From Snowella sp. (GTDB lineage Bacteria > Cyanobacteriota > Cyanobacteriia > Cyanobacteriales > Microcystaceae), in NCBI GenBank assembly GCA_003249095.1, contig QBMS01000004.1, positions 42,096-83,000 of the forward strand: 40,905 bases of DNA. Direction: 5' to 3'. Position numbers and translations under genes: made by a program. Below the pieces are notes generated by a model. That model was not told where the DNA came from and did no database searches. It saw only the letters and a list, made by a program, of their open reading frames with translations. This document shows positions 1 through 7,486 of this stretch, piece by piece. Positions within the stretch are counted from its first letter, which is position 1, and each line of letters opens with the position of its first letter.

Positions 1-1
1 T

Positions 2-379
2 GTGGTTTTTCGAGATTTGATTGAAACGACTGAGAATTTAAGCGTCATCATCAGCGATGTCACCAAAAATAAAACCCTAACGGAACTCGGAACCCCCAGC
101 GAAGTGGGAGTCAGATTTCTCAAAAAAATTAATGATGATCCCAATAGCGATCGCCAAGCAGAATTACTGAGTGCAGATCAACACGAAAATGACGGAAAGA
201 TTTACTACGTCTTGGAATATCTGGTTAAATTACCAAATAATCAAGAACGTCATGATCTAGCCAGTGTCACCGTTAATCGGGGTAAATTAGTCACCTTTAA
301 CCTTTCCACTCCCGAAAAAAATTGGGATAAGGTTAAAAGCTTATTTGAAACCTCTGCTCAATCTTTCACTGTTTTTTAA
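2..379 (+). CDS. CyanoP / PsbP-family photosystem II protein, 3' part
   Basis: This is the C-terminal ~125 residues of a PsbP-domain protein; the gene enters from outside the window, and the apparent GTG at base 2 is most likely an internal valine. Recognisable family stretches are VVFRDLIETTENLSVII near the visible start, TELGTPSEVG, DGKIYYVLEY, and the ending ASVTVNRGKLVTFNLSTPE followed by a W-x-KV-x-SLF helix. In cyanobacteria this family (CyanoP) is a lumenal lipoprotein of about 180 residues that associates with photosystem II during assembly. The signal and lipobox region lies outside the window, so membrane attachment cannot be checked. It reads into maf after a 16-base gap, so the two may be co-transcribed. 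Confidence 0.85.
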   Translation: MVFRDLIETTENLSVIISDVTKNKTLTELGTPSEVGVRFLKKINDDPNSDRQAELLSADQHENDGKIYYVLEYLVKLPNNQERHDLASVTVNRGKLVTFNLSTPEKNWDKVKSLFETSAQSFTVF

Positions 380-395
380 TTCCTAATTTTCCTCC

Positions 396-983
396 ATGAT
401 TCCGCCCTTTGTTCTCGCTTCTGCTTCTCCCGCCCGCCGCAGATTATTAGAAACAGTGGGAATCAAGCCCATTATTCACCAGAGTGATTTTGATGAATCC
501 CAAATTCAATTGACTGACACCGTTGCATTGGTGGAAACCCTGGCTCGATGCAAAGCAGAAACCGTTGCCAGTCAGTTGGAGCAATCTCTCATTCTTGGCT
601 GTGATTCCCTATTAGTGGTTAATGGCGAATCCTACGGTAAACCCGAATCGGCTGAAATTGCGATCGCCCGTTGGCAAGGAATGCGGGGTCAAATTGGCTT
701 TTTATATACGGGTCATGTTTTAATCGATCAAACCCAAGACAAAAAAATTATCCGTTGTGGCCTTACCCAGGTTCATTTTGCCGATATTGATGATTCAACG
801 ATTAAAGCCTATGTCGAGAGTCAGGAACCCCTGAACTGTGCAGGAGCCTTTGCGATCGAAGGAAAAGGAGGACTCTTCATCGACAAAATAGACGGCTGCC
901 ACACTAATGTCATCGGGTTGAGTCTTCCCCTACTGCGGAAAATGATCTCGCAATTGGGTTATCAGGTCACAGATTTTTGGTAA
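396..983 (+). CDS. maf: Maf-like nucleoside triphosphate pyrophosphatase
   Basis: A 195-residue protein of normal length for the Maf/HAM1-like fold, which hydrolyses non-canonical or modified nucleoside triphosphates to monophosphates and pyrophosphate in the cytoplasm. The N-terminal signature [16 protein letters not shown] matches the family substrate-binding loop; the catalytic acid region is GCDSLL (Asp70), followed by YGKPES and the T-x-V-x-FA segment around residue 126. The family members differ in substrate (dTTP/UTP for YhdE types, m7GTP for YceF types), and the sequence does not let me choose between them. It follows the psbP-like gene by 16 bases. No strong Shine-Dalgarno sequence is seen, which is common in cyanobacteria. 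Confidence 0.93.
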   Translation: MIPPFVLASASPARRRLLETVGIKPIIHQSDFDESQIQLTDTVALVETLARCKAETVASQLEQSLILGCDSLLVVNGESYGKPESAEIAIARWQGMRGQIGFLYTGHVLIDQTQDKKIIRCGLTQVHFADIDDSTIKAYVESQEPLNCAGAFAIEGKGGLFIDKIDGCHTNVIGLSLPLLRKMISQLGYQVTDFW

Positions 984-1124
984 TTCATGATTCCAAAATA
1001 TAAACTTTTTTTACTGATTTTGTCGTTTAATGTAAATTTACGTGTCGAAATCCCTCTCTTTCTGTTGCCTCGTCTAAACATCCTAAATAATAGAGAAGTA
1101 TAGGATAGAGATAAGAGGATTCCT

Positions 1125-1634
1125 ATGAATAGTGTGTCGAAAAATTCCATTCAGTCCCTCAGTTGGACAACTCTAGTGATGTTCACTTTGGGGTTTTGGA
1201 TTAGTGCGAGTTTAGTGATTGATATTCTGATTATTCCCAGTTTGCTTGCTTCCGGAATGATGGAACAGAGCGGCTTTGTTACCGCAGGTTATCTGCTGTT
1301 TGGTCTGTTTAACCATCTTGAATTATTGTGTGCCGCCTTGATTTTGTCTGGCTTCTTGATTTTTAATCGCAATCATTCCCTACCCCATTTACAAGAACGC
1401 TGGTCAATTGTTTTATCCAGTTTACTTTTGGCGATCGCGCTCATTTATACCTACGGATTGACTCCCGCCCTCAGTGGATTTGGTTTTGAGATGAACCTTT
1501 TTAATGGAGTGCATACCATGCCGACGGACATGATTTCCTTGCAATGGAGTTATTGGCTACTGGAAATTCTAAAAATTGTCACTGGTATCACTCTTTTACG
1601 GTGGTGCTATCGAGACTCTTGTCAGTTAAATTAG
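1125..1634 (+). CDS. DUF4149-like four-helix membrane protein
   Basis: A 169-residue protein with about four predicted membrane helices: residues ~15-42 (VMFTLGFWISASLVIDILIIPSLL), ~55-80, ~93-113 and ~140-160. The pattern, with a phenylalanine/tryptophan-rich first helix ending in a P-S-L-L segment and a later loop containing N-G-V-H-T-M, resembles the DUF4149-type membrane proteins common in cyanobacteria; the biochemical role is unknown. The ATG at 1125 is supported by AAGAGG about eight bases upstream. A good rho-independent terminator follows about 35 bases after the stop, so this is the last gene of its transcript. The identification of the exact family is tentative; the integral-membrane nature is clear. 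Confidence 0.75.
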   Translation: MNSVSKNSIQSLSWTTLVMFTLGFWISASLVIDILIIPSLLASGMMEQSGFVTAGYLLFGLFNHLELLCAALILSGFLIFNRNHSLPHLQERWSIVLSSLLLAIALIYTYGLTPALSGFGFEMNLFNGVHTMPTDMISLQWSYWLLEILKIVTGITLLRWCYRDSCQLN

Positions 1635-1669
1635 TCTTGCTCAAGTTTTTTCCTTCAAGAACAGAAAAT

Positions 1670-1696
1670 GTCCTCCTCAATGGGAGGATTTTTTTC
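1670..1696 (+). terminator. Rho-independent terminator
   Basis: TCCTCC (1671-1676), a six-base loop, GGAGGA (1683-1688) and then seven T residues. It sits just downstream of the stop at 1634 and would end the plus-strand transcript. Confidence 0.85.
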
Positions 1697-1755
1697 GTTG
1701 CTGATTTAAGGGCTGTTTTGCCACTCTAGCCCTCCAACTTTGAAGAAATAGATGG

Positions 1756-1790
1756 AAAGTCCCCCAGTATTAGGGGAGCTAAGGGGCGAT
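1756..1790. repeat. Short interspersed cyanobacterial repeat (CCCCCAG...GGGG type)
   Basis: The segment AAGTCCCCCAGTATTAGGGG continues into GAGCTAAGGGGCG. It forms a 5-bp stem (1760-1764 with 1773-1777) and resembles, from memory, a very common cyanobacterial intergenic repeat with the consensus AGTCCCCC-x-GGGGGATTTAGGGGGC. It lies between two convergent transcripts, a typical location. Confidence 0.6.
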
Positions 1791-1817
1791 CAAATTTCAA
1801 TTTTCCAAAATCACCCA

Positions 1818-1859
1818 TAAAAAAAAAGAGAGAACAGCTTATTTCAGCTTATTCCCTCT
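1818..1859 (-). terminator. Rho-independent terminator of the porin gene
   Basis: Read on the minus strand, AGAGGGAA (complement of 1852-1859) pairs with the complement of 1827-1834 with one mismatch, an inner AGCT/AGCT pairing extends it, and the hairpin is followed by a run of nine T residues (complement of A-run 1819-1827). It lies 24 bases after the porin stop codon. Confidence 0.75.
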
Positions 1860-1882
1860 AATTATTTTCACCTTCCTCTTGA

Positions 1883-3721
1883 TTAGAAGGTAAAGGTTGT
1901 CCGTAATACTCCAACCCAGATAGCAGAGTTATTGCTATTTCCTTGAGGATTAAGAACCACGTAGACACCTGGGGTGATTAGAATATTTTTGTTAACAGGG
2001 AACTTATATTGAGTTTCAATCAAATAAGTCGCATCCAAGTCTTGGTTAATGGGATCACCAGGACGATTGGTAACATTGGTTGCTTGGGGAATCAAACCAC
2101 CCGCTACCGATAGAACCGCACCTTCTTTTCCTAAATCGAGGAAGGAAAGTCCCGCATTCCAAGTCCAGAGATCAGCACCATATCCAGAACGGTTGAATCC
2201 GTTTTTATCTAAACCCTGAGCAGAGGCAGAAGCATAGGCTCCTGTTGCTGACAGGTTGATCGTGTCAGTAATTCTCCAATTTCCTGAAAGACCATAGCTA
2301 TCACGGGTTGTTGGCGCACCGTAGAAAGGATCGCTGGCAACTGCACTACCCGTGCTACTGGTGATATTAACGGATTGATTATTGTTGTAGGGAAAATCAT
2401 TTGAGGAAGGGCCACGGAAATAGGCATGGAGGAAAGTTGCACCAATTCCCAAGGAATCGGTAATTTTCCAGTCTAGCTGTGCGCCTGTCGCAAATTCTCC
2501 ATTGAATAACCCCCCACCATTCTTGGGATCTCCTGCGCGATCGCCACCTGCTAAATAAGTAGCAGTCGCAGAGATATTTTTACTGAAGTTGTATTTGAAC
2601 GCGGCACCAGCACCCGTTTGTGCGCGGTACAGTAAGGGATTAAAGCGATTAAAGCGAGATAGAGTCCCCGTGTCGCCACTAGCCAAAATAGGGTTATAGA
2701 CATTGAAAACATCGTCTAAATCTAAACCGTAAGCACCAACCCAAGCGGTCATGTTGCTACCGATACCAGTCCGATAAAACAGTTTATTGATGTAGGTTTG
2801 ATTTTCGCGAGAACCATCAAAGGATAAACGAGCATTATTAGTGCCAGTGGGGCTATTTAAGTTGGGAACATTGCCCGATTCTAGACGAGTTCTGAGTAAA
2901 TCCTTACCCGTAAAACTGGTATCAAAGTTCAAGCGAACCCGATAGCCCATGGTGAAATTTTCTTCCACAGGGGTTGTGCCTTGGGGCGTGCCACGATTAC
3001 TTAGGGAAGTTCCCCCGCCACTTAATCGTTGATTAGTATCCAAAGCATTTTGTTGCCTCCAATTTAGGGCTTTATCGCCTCCAAACTGATCGACCAATGC
3101 AATAACGGTCGTGCCGCCCAATTTAGTGGTTGTGGAGAATTGGTGGTCTTCTAGGAAAGCTGTACGAGATTCTAAGTTATCAACTCTTACACCCAAAGCA
3201 GCTAATTCTTGTTCAAATTGTTGCGCCAGGGCCTTGAGTTTGTCGATGTCTTCGCGGATAACGGCGACATTTTCCTGAAGTAAACGTTCCATAACGTTCA
3301 TACAAGCATTTAAACCCGCCGCAAATTCCCAGCGAGACAAGGCACGATTGCCTCGAAAAGTTCTATCAGGATAGCCAACGATACAACCGTAGCGTTCAAC
3401 TAAACTTTTAAGTGCTTCGTAGGCCCACTCGGTGGGTTGCACATCCCGCAACTCAGAAACACTGGTGACCTGGGACATCCCCGCATCACTGTTGTTATCG
3501 TTAAATTTCTTTAATTGCTGACGACGACGGACTAGATCTAATCCGTCCGCAGAAGTTGCTAACTGGGGCATTGCCACCATTGGCGTTACGGATTGATCCG
3601 CCGCAGGGGTTTTTGCTTCTGTTGTTGAATCGGGAGCCGCGATCGCGCCTTGGGCAACCAAAAAGGAAGTCCCCAGAGCCGCAGGCATTGCTTTAACGAG
3701 CTGCCATAATTGTTTTTTCAT
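1883..3721 (-). CDS. SLH-domain OprB-type outer-membrane porin
   Basis: A ~612-residue cyanobacterial porin. The start is placed at the ATG at 3721 (MKKQLWQLVKAMPAALG...), two codons inside an alternative GTG at 3727. A signal peptide ends near AIAA-PDS. Around residues 95-150 an S-layer-homology domain is visible (DVQPTEWAYEALKSLVERY, GCIVGYPDRTFRG, LSRWEFAAGL), which in this family binds the peptidoglycan-linked polysaccharide. A coiled coil follows (ENVAVIREDIDKLKAL to NLESRTAFLED), then a long beta-barrel of OprB type ending in the canonical aromatic terminus T-F-T-F. Such proteins are the most abundant outer-membrane proteins of cyanobacteria and pass inorganic ions and small solutes. 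The leader carries a small hairpin CTAGC-AAA-GCTAG (3774-3786). Its own terminator follows, so it is probably monocistronic. Confidence 0.92.
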   Translation of the reverse strand: MKKQLWQLVKAMPAALGTSFLVAQGAIAAPDSTTEAKTPAADQSVTPMVAMPQLATSADGLDLVRRRQQLKKFNDNNSDAGMSQVTSVSELRDVQPTEWAYEALKSLVERYGCIVGYPDRTFRGNRALSRWEFAAGLNACMNVMERLLQENVAVIREDIDKLKALAQQFEQELAALGVRVDNLESRTAFLEDHQFSTTTKLGGTTVIALVDQFGGDKALNWRQQNALDTNQRLSGGGTSLSNRGTPQGTTPVEENFTMGYRVRLNFDTSFTGKDLLRTRLESGNVPNLNSPTGTNNARLSFDGSRENQTYINKLFYRTGIGSNMTAWVGAYGLDLDDVFNVYNPILASGDTGTLSRFNRFNPLLYRAQTGAGAAFKYNFSKNISATATYLAGGDRAGDPKNGGGLFNGEFATGAQLDWKITDSLGIGATFLHAYFRGPSSNDFPYNNNQSVNITSSTGSAVASDPFYGAPTTRDSYGLSGNWRITDTINLSATGAYASASAQGLDKNGFNRSGYGADLWTWNAGLSFLDLGKEGAVLSVAGGLIPQATNVTNRPGDPINQDLDATYLIETQYKFPVNKNILITPGVYVVLNPQGNSNNSAIWVGVLRTTFTF

Positions 3722-3994
3722 TGTCACTAGTGCCTCACACCTAAACCACTAAATAAACTGACGAAAAATTAGCCTAGCAAAGCTAGAAACTTAATAAATT
3801 CGTTGATTTTTTCACACACTGAACTGCATACAAGCTTATCTATAGAAAAGTATTTGTGTATAGATTCTTCACATTATAGACTCTCATGAATATTTTTCAA
3901 GTTTTTTTGTGATCTGCGATACACGACTTTTCGATTTTTATGCGCCTTAGATAGACAAGGCATGATTTTTTTGCATAATTACAAGGGGTTAGGG

Positions 3995-4663
3995 TCAATT
4001 TCGTTCTCCTGTGACAATGTAGGAAACCCGTTGAGCGATGTTTGTCGCGTGGTCGGCCATCCGTTCTAGGTGTCGAATGACTAGAACCAAGAGTACGGTC
4101 GGCTCTATTACGCCTTTAATGTCTTGTTGAAAAGCCAGAATTTGGTAAAGATGGGCGTAGGCATCATCCACCGTGTCATCTAGGTGTTTCACTTTTGGCC
4201 CCGCGTCTCGGTCTAATTCCGTCAAGGCAACCAAACTGGTGGCTAACATCAACTGGGCATGACGAGACATGGCGGCAATTTCCGTCATACAGTCCTGGGG
4301 AGGATAGCTAAATAATTTAATGGCAATTTCAGCGATATCTTCGGCGTAATCCCCAATTCGCTCTAAATCTCTGACAAGCTGCATAAAAGCACTTAATAAC
4401 CGCAAGTCCTGGGCGACTGGAGCTTGCAGGGTCAAAAAAGTAGCGCATTCTTGCTCAATTTGACGGTAGTACAGATCAATTTGTTTATCTAGTTCGGGGA
4501 TTTTTTGAGCAATCTCTAAATTGCGCTCAAACAAGGCTTGGTGACTCAGGCGGAAGGATTCTTCGACTAAGGCCCCCATACGGAGGATATCTTGCTCTAG
4601 ACGCTTGAGCGATCGCTCGAAATAAGTGCGTTCGGGATGGTTAATTTGACTGGATAAACTCAC
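3995..4663 (-). CDS. phoU: Phosphate-signalling protein PhoU
   Basis: A 222-residue all-helical protein of standard PhoU length. Two three-helix repeats each carry the metal-cluster-binding E/D-x3-D motif: DLERIGDYAEDI in the first half and HLERMADHATNI in the second. PhoU links the PstSCAB phosphate transporter to the SphS/PhoR sensor kinase and damps the Pho response when phosphate is plentiful. The start is a GTG at 4663, chosen because the family N-terminus (H-P-E-R-x-Y-F-E-R-x-L-x-x-L-E-x-D-I-L-R-M-G) needs it; there is no obvious Shine-Dalgarno sequence. No pst or sensor genes adjoin it here; it stands alone, divergent from the glutathione transferase gene. Confidence 0.95.
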   Translation of the reverse strand: MSLSSQINHPERTYFERSLKRLEQDILRMGALVEESFRLSHQALFERNLEIAQKIPELDKQIDLYYRQIEQECATFLTLQAPVAQDLRLLSAFMQLVRDLERIGDYAEDIAEIAIKLFSYPPQDCMTEIAAMSRHAQLMLATSLVALTELDRDAGPKVKHLDDTVDDAYAHLYQILAFQQDIKGVIEPTVLLVLVIRHLERMADHATNIAQRVSYIVTGERN

Positions 4664-4878
4664 GGTTTTAAAAGGTTAATTATAATGTAGATATTATTGA
4701 TAATAATCTTAGTTAAAAAACTGAGATTTGGCTAAAAAAATTAAATGTTAGTCAAGAAGGAAGCTATTTTAGTTTAAGCTTTGATTAAGATAATTTTTCT
4801 GAAAAAAGCTCCAGGACACTTTTTTATCATTAAGGATTTTTGCAACCCAAAAAGTATTTTTAGATACCTAAAATATCC

Positions 4879-5883
4879 ATGTCAAAAGCTCTTCCCTCTA
4901 AATTTATCATTCGTTTCGGAAAATGGGTCTGGACAACGATTTGGCATCAAATGATGTCGAAATTGGCTCCTCGCAATGCGTCAGGTGAGTATATTCGCCC
5001 TCAAAGTGAGTTTAGAAATTTTGTGGGAACAGAGCCTGAGAATCCCTATCCCCCCGAAAAAGGGCGTTATCGTCTCTATGTGGGATTGGGGTGTCCCTGG
5101 GCCCATCGCACCTTGGTGGTTCGTGCCTTAAAGGGTTTGGAACAGGCGATCGCGTTTTCTGTGGTCATTCCGTCGTCGGAGTCGGGCATTTGGGTGTTAG
5201 GGCAAACCGAGGAAGGCTGTACAACCTTGCCTGAACTGTATGCTTTGGCTCAACCAGGTTACGCGGGTCGGTCAACAGTTCCTGTTTTGTGGGACGAAAA
5301 AAAGAAGGAGATCGTCAACAATGAGAGTGCGGAAATCATTGTCATGTTAAATAGTGAATTTAATGAATGGGCGACCTATCCTGAGCTTGACCTTTATCCA
5401 GAGGCTTTACGAGAAAAAATTGACTACTGGAATGAGAAAATCTATCAAATGGTGAATAATGGCGTTTATCGTTGCGGTTTTGCCCAAACCCAATTGGCCT
5501 ATGAGCAAGCTTGCCAAGCTCTTTTTGCAACCTTGGATGAAATTGATCACGTGTTAAGTCGCGATCGCTACCTCTGTGGCAATCAGGTCACCCTGGCTGA
5601 TGTGCGTCTATTTACAACCTTATTTCGCTTTGATGCCGTATATTACGGTTTATTTAAGTGTAATGTCCACCGTATTCAGGATTATCAAAATTTAGGAGCC
5701 TATTTGGGAGATATGTATCAACTACCAGGAGTCGCCCAAACCTGTAATTTAGAGCAAGTTAAGCAAGATTATTACGGTAATCTGTTTCCTGTTAATCCAG
5801 GGGGTATTGTGCCGATGGGGCCGGATTTATCTTATTTGCTAGAACCTCACGGACGAGAAACGATGGTAGGACTAAGCTGTTAA
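4879..5883 (+). CDS. Xi-class glutathione transferase (glutathionyl-hydroquinone reductase type)
   Basis: A 334-residue protein matching the ECM4/YqjG family in length and order of motifs. The N-terminal thioredoxin-like half contains the hallmark GCPWAHRTL with the catalytic Cys72, followed by GRSTVPVLWD and NNESAEIIVMLN, which bind glutathione. The C-terminal helical half contains DRYLCGNQVTLADVRLFTTL and the family segment FRFDAVYYGLFKCN. Such enzymes use glutathione to reduce glutathionyl-hydroquinones and are thought to protect against quinone stress in the cytoplasm. It is divergent from phoU across a 215-base AT-rich spacer. No partner gene is evident. The exact substrate in cyanobacteria is inferred from the family. 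Confidence 0.92.
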   Translation: MSKALPSKFIIRFGKWVWTTIWHQMMSKLAPRNASGEYIRPQSEFRNFVGTEPENPYPPEKGRYRLYVGLGCPWAHRTLVVRALKGLEQAIAFSVVIPSSESGIWVLGQTEEGCTTLPELYALAQPGYAGRSTVPVLWDEKKKEIVNNESAEIIVMLNSEFNEWATYPELDLYPEALREKIDYWNEKIYQMVNNGVYRCGFAQTQLAYEQACQALFATLDEIDHVLSRDRYLCGNQVTLADVRLFTTLFRFDAVYYGLFKCNVHRIQDYQNLGAYLGDMYQLPGVAQTCNLEQVKQDYYGNLFPVNPGGIVPMGPDLSYLLEPHGRETMVGLSC

Positions 5884-5930
5884 GGAACAAGGATTTAATA
5901 AGTTGTGCATTCAAGATGTCGATTTCCGTA

Positions 5931-5953
5931 GGGACATAATGCCATTATGTTCT
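5931..5953. repeat. Short palindromic element (ACATAAT-GCC-ATTATGT)
   Basis: A perfect 7-bp stem ACATAAT / ATTATGT with a GCC loop, extended by one G-C and two G-T pairs, and preceded by CCGTAGGG. It looks like a partly decayed copy of an interspersed cyanobacterial palindrome of the GTAGGGACATAAT type. Confidence 0.6.
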
Positions 5954-6001
5954 TAATCTTAAGGGTCAACAGACAATGTATTGCTTGATAAACGCATAAA
6001 A

Positions 6002-6022
6002 GGGCTTAACAGTGTTAAGCCC
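6002..6022. repeat. Short palindromic element (GGGCTTAAC-AGT-GTTAAGCCC)
   Basis: A perfect 9-bp stem with a three-base loop, followed by CCTACAAAAAA. It could double as a weak terminator, but the sequence type matches the small dispersed palindromes found in many cyanobacterial genomes. Confidence 0.7.
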
Positions 6023-6163
6023 CTACAAAAAAGGTATTAATTGGGGGGATACGAACCTATAATCTCAATAATCAAGAACAAGAGTTCTTTGTAGAATTTG
6101 TTCATCACAGAAAAAAGCACAGGTTATTTATTTTTCATTCCTAATCATTCAAAACGCATACAG

Positions 6164-6183
6164 CAAGGAGCTTAAGCCCCTTG
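6164..6183. repeat. Near-perfect 20-base palindrome upstream of ruvA
   Basis: CAAGGAGCTTAAGCCCCTTG is its own reverse complement except for one mismatched pair. It ends 21 bases before the ruvA ATG, so it will sit in the ruvA leader or promoter. It shares the CTTAAG core with the 6002 element. Confidence 0.65.
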
Positions 6184-6204
6184 TTATAGGATTTTCACTA
6201 AAAC

Positions 6205-6831
6205 ATGATTAATTATCTCAAAGGGCAATGTGTTTCCGTTGGTAAAAATTTTCAAAATCGAATGATGCTTATCCTAGAGGTGAATCAAACGGGCTATGAA
6301 ATCCAGATTCCGAGCAGTTTTGCCCACAGTTTGACCCCCGACACCCAGGAGATTATTCAAATTTTTACCCATTTCTATGTCCGAGAAGATCAACAACAAC
6401 TTTTTGGTTTTGCCACTCCTGCGGAACGAGATTTGTTTTCCCAACTGATTAGCGTCAGTGGGATTGGGACTCAGTTAGCGATCGCGCTGCTGGATACCCT
6501 GGGGCTAGAGGGTTTGGTACAGGCGATCATTATGGGGAATATGGAACAATTGAGCAAAACCCCAGGAGTCGGTAAAAAAACCGCCGAACGCATTGCCCTC
6601 GAACTGAAAACAAAATTGGCCCAATGGCGGGAGGCTTCTGGACTTCCCCAGGCAACGAATCTGCCCGACTCAAGTATTGTGAATGATGTAGAAATGACGC
6701 TTTTGGCCCTCGGTTATACTCAAGCAGAGATTAATCGGGCGATCGCGGCTCTCAGTCAAGACACAACGCTACACAAAAATCCTAACGTTGAAGATTGGAT
6801 TCGTCAGGCAATTACCTGGCTGAGTTTGTAA
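6205..6831 (+). CDS. ruvA: Holliday junction branch-migration protein RuvA
   Basis: A 208-residue protein with the three RuvA domains. The N-terminal OB fold starts MINYLKGQCVSVGK and continues to the stretch HFYVREDQQQLFGFAT typical of the family. The central DNA-binding domain has two helix-hairpin-helix motifs, LISVSGIGTQLAIALLD (residues ~76-92) and LSKTPGVGKKTAERIALELK (~112-131). The C-terminal ~50 residues (DVEMTLLALGYTQAEINRAI) form domain III, which contacts the RuvB motor. RuvA tetramers hold the four-way junction open while RuvB drives migration. It stands alone here, with no ruvB or ruvC adjacent, as is usual in cyanobacteria. Confidence 0.96.
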   Translation: MINYLKGQCVSVGKNFQNRMMLILEVNQTGYEIQIPSSFAHSLTPDTQEIIQIFTHFYVREDQQQLFGFATPAERDLFSQLISVSGIGTQLAIALLDTLGLEGLVQAIIMGNMEQLSKTPGVGKKTAERIALELKTKLAQWREASGLPQATNLPDSSIVNDVEMTLLALGYTQAEINRAIAALSQDTTLHKNPNVEDWIRQAITWLSL

Positions 6832-7192
6832 CATTTTGAGGAGATAGAGTTGATCAGTAAGAGCTAAAATGCTTATAGAGCAAGACTTTGAGTCCATTTA
6901 AATAGAAAATTTTGAGTCAAAATGGGAGGGGAACTTTTCTTAAATATTGGGCATCAAGTAACAAAATATAAATAAATCCGAAAAAATCTCTCTAAATTCA
7001 TCGTTTATTTGATCCAAATTTGGCAATTACCCCTTAGAATAAATCATTGAAATAGCTAGTCTATCAGGATTCTAGCGATTAACCCCAATAAATCTAGTCT
7101 GATCAACCGATTAGTTAAGCCTCCTGGCGAAGTTTCAACGGGAGAGATTTACCCAAAAACACCAAAAACGAGACTCTAAAGGAGATTATCGA
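6832..7192. other. Intergenic region upstream of hup
   Basis: A 361-base AT-rich spacer with no gene that I can support. It contains the 15-base palindrome ATTTTGAGTCAAAAT (6909-6923) with a related half-copy CTTTGAGTCCA about 20 bases upstream, and the hup ribosome-binding site AAAGGAG (7179-7185). The length suggests a long leader or a complex promoter for hup. Confidence 0.6.
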
Positions 7193-7486
7193 ATGAATAA
7201 AGCTGAATTAATTCACACCGTTGCTGAGAAAGCCTCTGTCACTAAAAAACAGGCTGATGCAGTGCTGACGGCAGCGATCGATTCCATTATGGAAGCGGTT
7301 TCTGAAGGCGATAAGGTAACCCTAGTGGGCTTTGGTTCCTTTGAAGCACGCTCACGGAAAGAACGGGAAGGCCGCAATCCTAAAACCAACGAAAAAATGA
7401 TTATTCCTGCTACCAAAGTTCCAGCCTTTTCTGCGGGTAAATTATTTAAAGATAAAGTGGCACCCGATAAGAATACTCCTGCTTAG
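7193..7486 (+). CDS. hup: HU-family DNA-binding nucleoid protein
   Basis: A 97-residue protein of typical HU length. It starts MNKAELIHTVAEKASVTKKQ, has the conserved turn GDKVTLVGFGSFEAR, the DNA-gripping beta-arm EREGRNPKTNEKMIIPATKVPAF with the intercalating proline in R-N-P, and the closing F-S-A-G-K-x-F-K-D-x-V. HU bends and compacts DNA as a dimer. A clear Shine-Dalgarno sequence (AAAGGAG) precedes the ATG by about eight bases. The TAG stop is followed with zero spacing, and in the same frame, by the GTG of cobD, so translation of cobD is probably coupled to hup. Confidence 0.96.
   Translation: MNKAELIHTVAEKASVTKKQADAVLTAAIDSIMEAVSEGDKVTLVGFGSFEARSRKEREGRNPKTNEKMIIPATKVPAFSAGKLFKDKVAPDKNTPA

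Larger units (their letters stand above)
5884..6204. other. Intergenic region rich in short palindromes
   Basis: This 321-base spacer between the glutathione transferase and ruvA genes has no convincing reading frame. It holds three separate palindromic elements at 5931-5953, 6002-6022 and 6164-6183 (listed individually). Any ruvA promoter must lie within or between them; I could not place it confidently. Confidence 0.7.

Noticed and set aside
4661..4690. Possible Pho box (complement reads TTAACCTTTTAAAACC) before phoU
   Set aside because: Only one half resembles the cyanobacterial octamer, the second repeat is poor, and it abuts the GTG start, so it would not be placed as a promoter element.
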